This document shows positions 44,211-56,200 of a stretch of DNA of 64,000 nucleotides, piece by piece; position 1 is the stretch's first letter, and each line of letters starts with the position of its first letter. Source of the stretch: Ectobius pallidus (lineage: Eukaryota > Arthropoda > Insecta > Blattodea > Ectobiidae). Location of the stretch: the NCBI GenBank assembly GCA_964059195.1, contig CAXKWD010000005.1, forward strand, positions 152,115,265-152,179,264, in the 5' to 3' direction. The translations under genes were made by a program, and so were the position numbers. Below the pieces are notes generated by a model, which ran no database searches, was not told where the DNA came from, and saw nothing but the letters and a program-made list of their open reading frames with translations.

Positions 44211-47200
44211 ATGGCGCCCGCAGAGGTAATCATTATGAATAATAGTATTACAAATGGCTATTATAGCCTTTACTTACAGATTAATCTGTCGAATTTTACT
44301 TTTAGAAATACAGTAATAAATTCTAAATTGTATTTTAATTTTAAGGTTGTTTTCTTGCAGGACATGTCAACGGATTTGAAAGAGAAGAGTAACACAATTC
44401 TGTTCAATGCATCAAAAAATGAGCTATTTAAAATAAGTGACAATTATAAAACCTTGCATCGGAAGTTAAAAGGAAGTTGGAAAGTTTTAACGTAAGTATA
44501 ACATAAAGCTCCCCATAATAAAATTATACTGTTATGTACAAATAGTATCAGTACCCAGGAAACTAGGATATCTATCAACTGGTGTGATGTGAGTGCCGTC
44601 TGCTATGCTCTGTCTGCCTTCTCACTCACGTGAGTTCTAGAGATGGGTCGCTATTTCAAATAAGCGACTTTCTCTTTAGAACGACTCTGCTCACTTCTTA
44701 CATGTAAGCGAATTGTTGAAACTCCTCTCTGCTTCCTTGGCACCTCTCTCATTCTTTTGCTTTCACTACTCCTACTGCTCCTGGAAACCTTGTTCCAATC
44801 CAGCTTATTGCATCTGTGATTGCACTGGCTTTTTAATTGCACACACCACAAGAAGACTGCACTCCATAATTTAAATGTTTAGATCAAGTACTGTAATGTC
44901 AAGGATCCCAGCCATCCCAATTTGGAGGGACATGTCCAGATCCTTACATACAAATATCATTCATTGCTTCTCACCTAGGCAGGATGTAAATAGTTCCAAC
45001 TTAGTTAAATTTATGTCATTTAACTTATTACTATTTGTGTGATGAATTCTTGGTCTTAAAGTGGGCGAGTAAGGGGATTGATTCTGAGCTAGCTCCACTG
45101 ACTTCTTCTGGGAGAATGAACTGATTACGGGAAATGCTAGGTAGGATATGGGTCCATGTTCTTATTCCATTTTCCAGTCTTCTTATTGGCCAGATGTCAT
45201 AAGTCTTTTCTATATATCAGTCTTGCGTATCGATGCTTTCAAATATTTAATGTAATAATTGTGTTACAGGAACAAAGATGAAATTACTGCAGAGGTCTTG
45301 TCAGGTGTTGCATTGTTTGTTGTTCCTGGACCGAGAGAGAAATTCACAGAAAACGAATTTAATTGTATGAAGAAATATTTGGACTCAGGAGGAAATATAT
45401 TGGTTCTTCTTGGCGAAGGCGGTGAGAAGAATTTCCAAACAAATGTTAATTTTTTGCTAGAAGAATATGGGATTATGATCAATAGTGGTAAGTCTCTTTT
45501 TCATATCCTAATTTTTTTCACTTTTTTTATGTTCACTTCCCTCTCTATTCTTTTTTGATCTTGTACTTTCATGAAAAAATTTGCAAGATCTGAAAGAAGT
45601 TCTTAATAGACTTCCATATCAACTCATTGCATGATTTTGAACATGGCTGCCTTCCAACCTGGCGACCCGGATTCAATTCCATGCTGGGTTGGGATTTTGC
45701 AGTTTAATGAAAAATGTCCTTCCTCAACTCAAGACTGGGTGTAGTATTGTCCCTCATTTCCATCCTGTGAGTGGCAGTACTTTAGTTGGGGGTTGTGAGT
45801 GGTCAATACCCACCAAAGTATATGAAGTTACACACAAAAAAAATTTCTATACGGGTATAGTTTATGAAAATTATTTTGCCGGAATAGTCTTATAATCTAC
45901 ATATTATGTCAAAATATTCCCAAAATTTTCATTCTCTATAGCTACCATACCAAAGGTGAGTCCCCCCTCCCCCCCCCCAAAAAAAAAATATATATATATA
46001 TTTTCCAACTAAAGCACTGGCAAGAAGCATTGGCAAATCTCCGTAGTATTGCCCTTGTCTGAAAAAGCCTTGGATGAGTCATGGTCATTTCGTACGGCTT
46101 CATTAGAGATCTAGATTGCCCTTATGGCAGAACAATCATCATCACTAGAGCCCGGATTTCCATGCAAATGCATGTTTTTATATACTTTGGTTACACATCT
46201 CTAACTTTGTAGTTACTAATTAACTTACATGACTTATGGATTCCAAATAACCATTTTTTTCCGTGCATGTTTGCATATTTCGGCCTTTTTATGGCAAAAT
46301 TCATGCATAATGCATGTTTTGGATTTTTTTGGTTTAATGTAGCATATTAAGACGTTTTTAATGCATATAAACCCTCATTTTCTGGTTTTAGTGCATAATA
46401 TCAAGTTACCATGCATAACTGTGCATATTATGAATGTGCCTCCATAAAATCTCGGCTAGCCCTAGAAAACAGTATCTTCAAGGTCTACACAAAGATCCTC
46501 ACAAGCAAACTTGCCAAAGAAACGGAAGCATCTATACCAGAACAGCAGTTTGGTTTCACAAAAGGCAAAGGGACACTCATCGCAGTGAAAAACCTCATAG
46601 ACTCAATACAAGAAGCACTCAGGGTACCAAGAAGGAAACTATACGCCATTTTTGTAGACTTTACAAAAGCTTTTGATCTCCTGGATAGAAACATCTTAAT
46701 AAATAAACTAGAACGTATGATTGGAAAAGAAAATCCTCTGACAGCAAACATCAACAACCTTTTAATGTACAATAAAATCAGAATCAAAGACAACAAAGCA
46801 ACATCGAACACAATAACTCAGAGTAACGGAGTCCTGCAGGGAGACCCAATCAGCCCGCTATTATTCATCATAGCCATAGCAGATATCACAGATATAATCA
46901 AAGACACCTCGGCTGAAATGCTTCTGTATGCAGACGACATTATAATAGGGTCAAGAGACAGAGAAGAACTCCAGGAAGTAATGAACAGACTCGAAGCTTA
47001 CGCAGACAATAACAGCCTAAGACTCAATATGGACAAGACAGTACAGATGGTATTTAGAAGAGGAGGGAAAATCTCGGCCACTGACAAGATACTATATAAA
47101 GGAGAAGAACTCAAAATAGTAAATGCCTTCAGGTATCTCGGAGTTACATTACAGCCAACTATAACCTCCTTCAGAAGTCATATAAGAGAAAGATCGCTAG

Positions 47201-50200
47201 CAGCAATCAGGAGCATATACGAAATACAAGAACCTACGAGACTATCCATCAGCACAGCCATGAAGTTATTCTATGCCACAACTTTCGCAGTACTAACCTA
47301 CGGTTTGGAATTGATCTGGAACAACCTTACAGCCACCGACTTGAACTGTATCGAAAGCGTTAAAGCCAGATTTCTAAAAAGAATACTCGGCATCTCGAAA
47401 ATGACCTTGTCAAGGTTGGCATATGAACTCGCAGGTGAAACTTTCCTCATAGAAGACATCCGACTCAGATTGCTGCTACCCTCCACCAAAATGGAAACGC
47501 AACACTTAGAGACTAGAAGAAAGAAGCGGGCAGAAATCGATACAGAATTCTACTCAACGGACGCCATGTTAAATAAATCCTGGGTAGGACCAAATAACGA
47601 AATGCGAAGCGCCCTTAATAGACTAGCAGTCCACGGCTTCCACCATAAGTTGTGCATAAGACCAGGGTTCCACGAACCTTCAGACCAATGCGTGTGTTCC
47701 CTGTGTGGAAGAAGATGCGAACGATATCACTTCAGCAAGTGCAATAGACGAACACAGTCACTATTAGAATTCAGCAGGCAGTGATACCTTACACATTTGT
47801 GTGATCTCCATTTATTATTATAAAATCTCGGCTTTTCAAAGAAACGTAAATATGTTGTATTGTATTATCATTCTTATTTGATTGACTTGGCAACAGAGTC
47901 TGCCACCTGCATCAATTTCAGAGTGCAAAGTACTGTTTACCCTAAATAAACAGTAATATAATACACCAGGCTACAAAAGAAAATGCCGACTCGCCGACCC
48001 CCACCACCTTCCATTGAAAGAAAACTGCTAAACAGAATGTTCACTGCTTGAATTTGTCAGTCACTAGCCATTGTTGAAGATGTTGACTAATTAACTTTAT
48101 CGTGTTGTGGAGAAATGGGTGTGACAGGGAAAAACTTAAGAAGGTACTTAGTTCAAATCCTGATCTTAAACTTCTGAAAATAGTGAAGGACGTATTGTGT
48201 TGAAAAAGCGTAAAATACATGGAATTCGATCTCACCCTCAGTCAAATTTCTTCCCTTAACTGTTCCTTAAATAAACTTCTTCCCTGTTACTTCTTGTGAA
48301 GTAGACAGATCGTTTTCTGCCTTCAAGAATGTCCTAACTGATAAATGCACGAGTTAAAGTGAGGAGAATTTGGAAAAACTCGTATATTGTTTTAAGAGAA
48401 ATTGAAATATATTGCAGTACAGTGAGGATTTTTGATAGTGCATGTTTCGCCCTTCATTGTGCATATTTGGAGATACGATAGTGCATGAATGCATGCATAT
48501 TTTTAAGTTTGATAGTGCATGAAAATCCGGGCTTTAATCATCACATTGGGCTGAAGGACAAAAGCAAAATACTTAATTTACCCATTTCATCATTTGTAGA
48601 TAAAGTCGTCTCCTTTCTTTCTGTGTAGCAAACTTCTCAACATTAAAGTTGAATCACACTAGACATTTTTCTATTCCAGCATTACAGGCTCACTGAGATG
48701 CTCTTGACCCATGGAGTTCTGCAGAAATATCTTGATGAGTTTCAGGGTTGAAAAGTATCTCAGCTTCTGCCATAGTCATTTAAGTTATAATAAAACTTAA
48801 AGGGTTTTACTACTTCAGAAAGTTTATTGCTCTTCGCAGATGATACTAGTGTACTTGTAACAGGAACGTCACAAGAACATTTATCAAGAATAGCTACAAA
48901 TGCTTTTCACGAGTTAAACACATGGTTTCTAGCTAATAAAATGACACTTAATATTGATAAGACCCATTTTATACAATTTAGGACAAAAAACAGATGTATC
49001 TCAAATCTTGAAATTAATTATGGAACACAAATCATACAAGAAATTAGCAATGTAAAATTTTTAGGACTGCAAATTGACCAAAATCTTGACTGGAAGGCAC
49101 ACATAGAAATGATAAGTCCAAAACTGAGTTCAGCGTGCTTTGCTTTAAGAATTTTGAATAATATATTAAAACAGGATGCATTACTTATGGTATATTTTGC
49201 ATATTTTCACTCGGTAATGAGGTACGGGATCATATTCTGGGGCAACTCTTCCCATAGGGAGAAAATATTTAGATTACAAAAGCGGGCAATAAGAATAATA
49301 TGTGGAAAGAAAAAAAGGGAATCTTGTAAACCGCTATTTGAAAAATTAAAAGTCCTCACTCTTACAGGGGAATATATATACTGTTATGTGTTATGTAGTG
49401 AATAATATTGATAAATTTCAAACTAATTTTAGTGTACATGGAGGTACTACCAGAAACATGAATGATCTACACAGACCAAATAACTCGTTAAAACTCTTTT
49501 AGAAGGGTGCTTATTATTCTGCAGTACAGATATATAACAAGCTTCCAAACAACATTAAATTATTATGTATTCAAAGAAAGAGCAAACCTTTCAAAACAGC
49601 TGTCAAGGAATTTTTAATAACTCACACCTTCTACAATTTGGAGGAATATTTCCAGCTTGGATAAATTTGGCAGCTTGCAGTTTCTGTAGGCCTATATTAT
49701 TGTTATAACATGCATGTATTTTTTGATCTGACGTGTTCTATATCCTTGAGCCCCGCTCAACACAGGATCTACAGGACGAGATATCTACATCTACATCTAC
49801 ATCTACATATCTGTAGGCCTACTGATGCTGTCCACTTAAAGAATCCAAGTCCACCCCTTGATAAGGTTCTAGTCATGAAAGAAATGTGTTCCTATTACCT
49901 GTTTCGGTAACATAGCCCCTGCTAACTTTGGGTATGCAAAACTCACAACTTCGTAGTTCACATAAGCGTTGAAGTTTATATATAGGCCTACTGTACTGTT
50001 ATTGTTAATGAAAACTCTGAGTATATCATGCATTATGATAAATTTATTAACATAAGCACAGTTGGCAGTTTGCTGTAACGGCAAAGTCGCAATGTAGGGG
50101 GGCCCACCTCGCGATTTGTACAGGTTTCCACGGACGGGTGATGTTTCTTGTTTTCCAGCGTGGCTCGTTGACCAACATGACGCTTCTTGTACATTGCTGA

Positions 50201-53200
50201 ATTCTCCTGAAATTCTAATTTAGTGGCAGTTAGGTTAGGAACGGTGTTAATAATTAGTGACAGGTTCTGTTAGGTTGTGAACAGTCATATTAATTTAGTA
50301 AGGCATTCTGAATTTTCCTGAAATTAGTAATTAGTGACAGGTTCTGTTAGGTTGGTAAATATATTTCCCAGAATTCTACGTGGTCTGCTGGTGAGACGTC
50401 ACACCTGTAACGGTCAATCACGAGTTTCTATATAAAAATATGGCGGCATTCACGGCACTTTTCGCTACTTCGTGTTATAAAAGAAAGTGCAACATTTAGG
50501 GCAGGTGGGTTGGATACAAACACTCGTCGAGGCAACATGATCTCTCCAGAGAACAATCTATAACATAATACGTGTGATATTAGGTGTTTTATGACAAGAA
50601 AATTGGTTTTGAAAGTGGGCCCCCTACAATGCGACTTTACCTCTGTAACTTATACGGTCAAATGTTATTCCACACAATAATTACTATTTAATACCCAATA
50701 CTAACAAAATTAGCTGTGATGCAATGTTAATGCATGTATTATTTAATGAACTATACCAACAGATTAGGTACAATGAGAATGATTAGGCTGGTCACATGCT
50801 CATGTGGTGCTATACAGGAGATGACACTAATAAAATAATTAAAAATGTTCATTCTGTTCTATTTTAGATTGTGTGCTACGAACTCACTACTACAAATATT
50901 TCCATCCCAAAGAATGTTTAGTTGCCAACGGGATCTTGAACCGAGCAATTGCATTAGCATCAGGCAAATTTAATGCAACTAACCAGTATGATCAAAATGA
51001 CAGCCAGTAAGTATTGAAGTACTCATAAATTATCCTCTAGTCCATGAAAATCGTCTTAAAAGTTGACTTTTACAAAATAAAAATATTTTTGAAATAAGGG
51101 TTTCTTGTTAATATGCTTGCTAACCTAATGTATAATATTATAAGAGAAGCATCAAATAAGTAATCTCAAAATAAATGTCTCAATTTTTAAAACATCATAA
51201 AATAATGGAACTTTTATGCAGTGAAGCAATATATTATGTTAAATAAGCGAGATGGTTGACATTTAAACACAGCCCTTGGGCAAAGCCCATAAAACATACG
51301 TTCTGCAAAAATGCAATGTAAAAGTGAAGTCTAAAGTGTTTAAATGTCAACCATCTCAATTCACATAAATGTTTCATTGTTAATATGCATGTAACCTACC
51401 TTCTATGGTAAGAGAAGAAAAACTCAATCTCAAAATAAGATTCTGTATTGTAAACATGGGACACAAAACAAGTTGACTGGTAAAAGCATGAACACTTTAT
51501 TGAATCATCGGTGAAGCGCAATAACCAGCTGAAAGAGTTGATCAATTACTAAATAATTTCATTTAGATAAGATGTAATACTCCATAGATTCAAACATGTG
51601 TACAGACAATTTTAAGTTAAATTTATAAATACTTATATATATCAGTGAATGAGGAATTAAAGAAAATAATAGGTTGCTAGTGTTGAAAATTGATATTCCC
51701 ATCTACTGAATAAAAGACATGCCTAGCCCACATAGATATTTCTTATGAGCAGTCCTGAATGATAGTTTATTTTTTGATAAGACTTATTTCAGTCGTAAAC
51801 AGGTTAATGAAGCTGTAGGAAAATGGAGTTCAGACCTATTGGTCTAGTATTGATATTATGGATTTCATTACTTTGGTAGATTTACTTTGATTGTTTGTGT
51901 AGAACGTAATTACAGATAAAATACTATATTCACAAGGGAAGGCTAAGATGTCTAGTTTATTAAATTTAAAGATTTGCAAGAATGTCTTTTGTGCTCACCA
52001 CCTTGATTCAAATAGTTTTCTTCTGTATTTTTTTCCAAAATATTATTCCATCTTTCATTACTGAATGAATATGTGGAAAGCTAGTTTTATAATAAAATTA
52101 TTATATACAGATATAGGTTCATCATAGATTTTATTGTGTAAGAACTCAATTTTGGTAAGCTTCCAGCCTAAAAATTTCACTACTTGTAGACCTAAAATTT
52201 TGTGTTATCAGGTTGTATTAAATAACCATCATTTCCAGTACTCAGCATTTACATTACTGATCTGCTGTTATGTTTTTACAGGGCTTTGAGGTTTGTCTAC
52301 CCTTACGGAGCAACATTAAACGTGGCAAGACCAGCTGTAGCAGCTTTGTCAACAGGAACTGTAGCATTCCCACTAAATCGGCCTGTGTGTGCTCTCTACA
52401 CGCATAGCAAAAGTATGACTGGTGCACCTGGTGGTAAAATAGCAGTACTAGGCTCAGCTCATCTCTTTTCTGATAAGTACATAGACAAAGAAGACAATGA
52501 TAAAGTTAGAGATGTGTTGTTCAGGTTCTTAACAACTTCGGATATCCAGTTAAACCAAATTGATGCTGATGATCCTGAGGTAAATTTTATTAATTTCGTC
52601 TATTTCTTGTGCCTAATTATAATTACAGTAAAACCCCCTTTTTACATTTCTGTCATTTACATTTTTCTGCCATTTACATCATTTTCTGCTGGTCCCATCT
52701 TTTATTCTATACCCCTAATACATAGTGTTCCTGCCATGAACAACTTTCAAACAGTTGCATTACCTGCCATTTACACATTTTCTTCATTGCCAGAATTTGG
52801 TTTTCAATGAAGAAGTACTTTTCCTTAACAAAATTTTCCACTATGTTACCAACTCTCTTAGATGCGGTGTCAGTTTGTTATTTGTGTTAGTCCAGATGAA
52901 GTTGGTTTTTTTCTATATGGGTGCATTTTATTGTATTGTAGTTATTCAAATAGCATAATTCATCATAATTTGAAGCAATGCCAGTGTTTTTGTGTTGCAT
53001 GATTTTTTGTGGTTTCATGGAGTTGAAATAAAATGTTTTATTGTTCAATAGAAAATGCATTTCTTTGCAATGTGCAACATATTTTGAATCATATTTTAAA
53101 TAGATAATGTAAGCGTACATAGGAATCTATATTTATTTTCATGTATTAAATTTTGCAATGTATAACTTTACAGCTTTTAAACTTCCTGCAATTTACACTT

Positions 53201-56200
53201 TCCTGCCATTTACACTTTTTTGAATCAGTCCCTTGAAAAGTGTAAAAAGGGGGTTTTTACTGTAACTTTTAGTGCTTTCACACCAGAACGATAAGTTACA
53301 GATTACATCGTGGCAGGAGGAAATGACACCAGGTTGACAGGAAGCAGATGACAAGGTAGCAGGAGGCTGATGAACATGTTTTGGATCCACAAAATATCAT
53401 ACAATCACAATTTAGAATAAAAAATTGCATAAAAGCATTATTGTCAAAAATAGTAAAGCCAATGTCCCACAATATAATTTTTGGCCCATATTTCTACAAA
53501 CTATCAAACTGGATCATGGTTATGACAACAGTGACTGCCATTTCATCCTATATTTTCCGTCCAATTGTATTGCTATAATGGAATAGGAATGTTTCTGATT
53601 TTTTAAAATATGAAATCAACCAATGAATATCATTCTCTCTTTGCATGACCCGCATAACATAGAAACATGACAGCTTCCTCCGAACAGCACATTCTCTGCA
53701 TTGCCAACCCTGTGACCATGCTAACATTACAGTAATCAAGAAGGTAAAATGAAATATTACAGTCAAGAAAATTAATAGACACACTAAGGGCCTTTTCTCA
53801 CTGGGTCACTTGTGACGGTCACCAGTTTTTGTAGTGAAAACACAATGACGGTCACTGCTAGCTTCTTTGCCTGTGACCATCACAAGTGATCCAGTGGGAA
53901 AAGGCTCTTAGGCAGACTTTGAATTTACAAAAACACTATCTATAACTGATATTAAAACTGAAATAAAAGTTAAAGTGCTCTGGAAATTATGAAAGAGGTT
54001 ATGTAGAAAATGTATCCATTGTATGTACACCGACTGCCAAGTCATTGTTTTAGCGATCAATGTTCATTTTGAATGAACAGCTACAGTGTATTAGACCAAA
54101 ATGCACTCTCATGTGCACAGCCATAAATAATTGTATTGATACAACTTTTTGAACCAAAAAATTGGATTGTGGAATGTTGGCTTAAGGTATATTTGTTTAG
54201 GGATGAAAAATGTGGAGGGAGTGGAAGTCACTATGTTTCGAAGCTAAGGTTTACAAGAGGTTGTATCACTAGTCATGACTAATGAGTCATATACAGTAAT
54301 CACATGTAATGTAATGTAATTTATTCTTGTATCAACCAATTTACCTCCTTGGCATTACACTGTAGGTTTATTGCCAAGCGAAGTACTCTGTACAGACAGT
54401 TTTTCTTATAATACATTGCAAACTTGGTGGATTAAAATAATATGTTTATTGTTTCTCAAGTTCAATAACATGACACTGATCCATTCACGCGTGCTGATTT
54501 TGCAGCTAACTGATCCTATTCAGCTGACTGGTCTCTCGTAATATTGCAACTGGAATTGATGTTTATACTGTGGTAACATATTAATACCCTCACATGTGCT
54601 ACATATTAGTGGAGTAAAAAGTTACTACTAAATTACTATTAAGTTACTAATAAGGAGATTAAATTCGTTCTTTTTATATCACTCTTATTTAGGTCCTATT
54701 TGGGAACTTGTTTAGGATAACAGTGGCACGCACCTCTTGTCGACACGTGACTTATTTAACTTTATGTACACTTACTTACCTTGCACACTCTATCCTAACA
54801 TGAGCTTTGTGCTGTAAATTATATGACCTAAAAGAATTAAATTCTACCATTGTGGCATCTTTACTATTTCATGACTGGGGGATTAGTCTATCATTGCCTA
54901 TAGCTTTCTTCTCCGTATTTCATATTATACTTTTATTTTATTTTAGACCCTTGGACTTGGGAAAATCAGCCCTAGACCTATTCTCGAAGCACTGAACCTA
55001 TTTCTTCGTTTTATTTGATAGAGAATCCGAAACAGTGAACCAGTTTCTTAAATTATCAGTAATCACATGGTTTGCCTAAAGTAGCACTGCAACTTATTCT
55101 GTTCAGAAGCTGAAGTGTAGACTTGGAGTAACATACAGACATTTGATGATGAGTGATATATCCTCTTGAAAACCAGTTAGTTGTAAGTAATTATAATAAA
55201 GTAGCGAGTGTTCTTGAATATATTAGTATTAACACAGACATTTACTTGACTGTGTTCTGCTTGTGAGTTCAGTTCTCTCCACTACTGTTTTTTTTTTTTT
55301 CTTTCTTTTCTTTCTTTTAGGTTAGTAATTTAAAATAATAAAGTTTCAAATCTTTCATTTTAATAATTGGACATTACAATTTTAATCTGTCTCTTATTAT
55401 TTCAGTTGAATTTGAATTAAAATTAAGTGTACAGTAATGAAGAAATATTTGTAAGAATCTTAGCATATGCAAAAGAATCATAATAACCAGGACCTGGATT
55501 CTGATGACATGTCATCTTTTTATTGATGCTGCATAGACATTGCCAACTTGTAGATAAATCCTAATCATGGCCTCTAGTTTATAGAAATGCATTTTTATTA
55601 GGTCATTTTATGCCCTTTTATATTATTAGGGCATTTATTTCAATTTTACGTCATTATTTTGTCATTTTCATGTCATTTCCTTCCTTATTTTGTCATTTTC
55701 ATGAATTTATATAGAGTTTTTCTTATATTTAAATAAATTACTAGGTTAAAATAATGCAACATTTTTGTAGGATCTACTTTTTAAAAAAAATTCTTATTTT
55801 CTTCACAGATGCTCCAATCCAAGTTTTTTAACCTACAACATCCTTTCTGCATTTACAGTTTTTACAATTATGTATGAATTTTTCTATAACTTTGTGTGTA
55901 CAATAATAATTTTTATAAATAAAATATCAGTTTTAGGTCATTCTTTATAATTATTAAGTCATTTTCTTTAAAATTTAGGGTCATTTTATAGGTCATTTTT
56001 CAAACAATTTTAGGTCATCAGAATCCGGGCCCTGGTAATAACCAATAACTGGACATTTCAAACAATTAATTTCATAGTCTATAAAATATATGTAACACAC
56101 AAAATTCAGGTTCTCATAAGATCTGAAATAATGACTGTGACCATGCAAGAGTATTATCAGAAAATGGCTCTCTATAAATCTATTGAAACTGTTTACATAG

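Larger units (their letters stand above)
46146..48536 (+). mobile_element. hAT transposon remnant carrying a nested LINE
   Basis: Terminal sequences tagagcccggatttccatgc (46146) and gcatgaaaatccgggcttta (48536) are inverted repeats. atcatcac at 46138-46145 and 48537-48544 is a perfect 8-bp duplication. Near 48280-48400 the plus strand encodes a decayed hAT dimerisation domain (FPVTSCEVDRSFSAFKN, then stop, then EENLEKLV). The LINE insertion at 46458-47819 splits the element. Confidence 0.9.

Noticed and set aside
44187..44495. A 102-codon ORF covering the start of IFT52 without splicing
   Set aside because: The upstream part has no similarity to IFT52 and runs through a good acceptor at 44360; spliced exons fit better.
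44651..44851. 66-aa basic ORF on the minus strand in IFT52 intron 2
   Set aside because: No similarity to a known protein, no splice support; probably chance.
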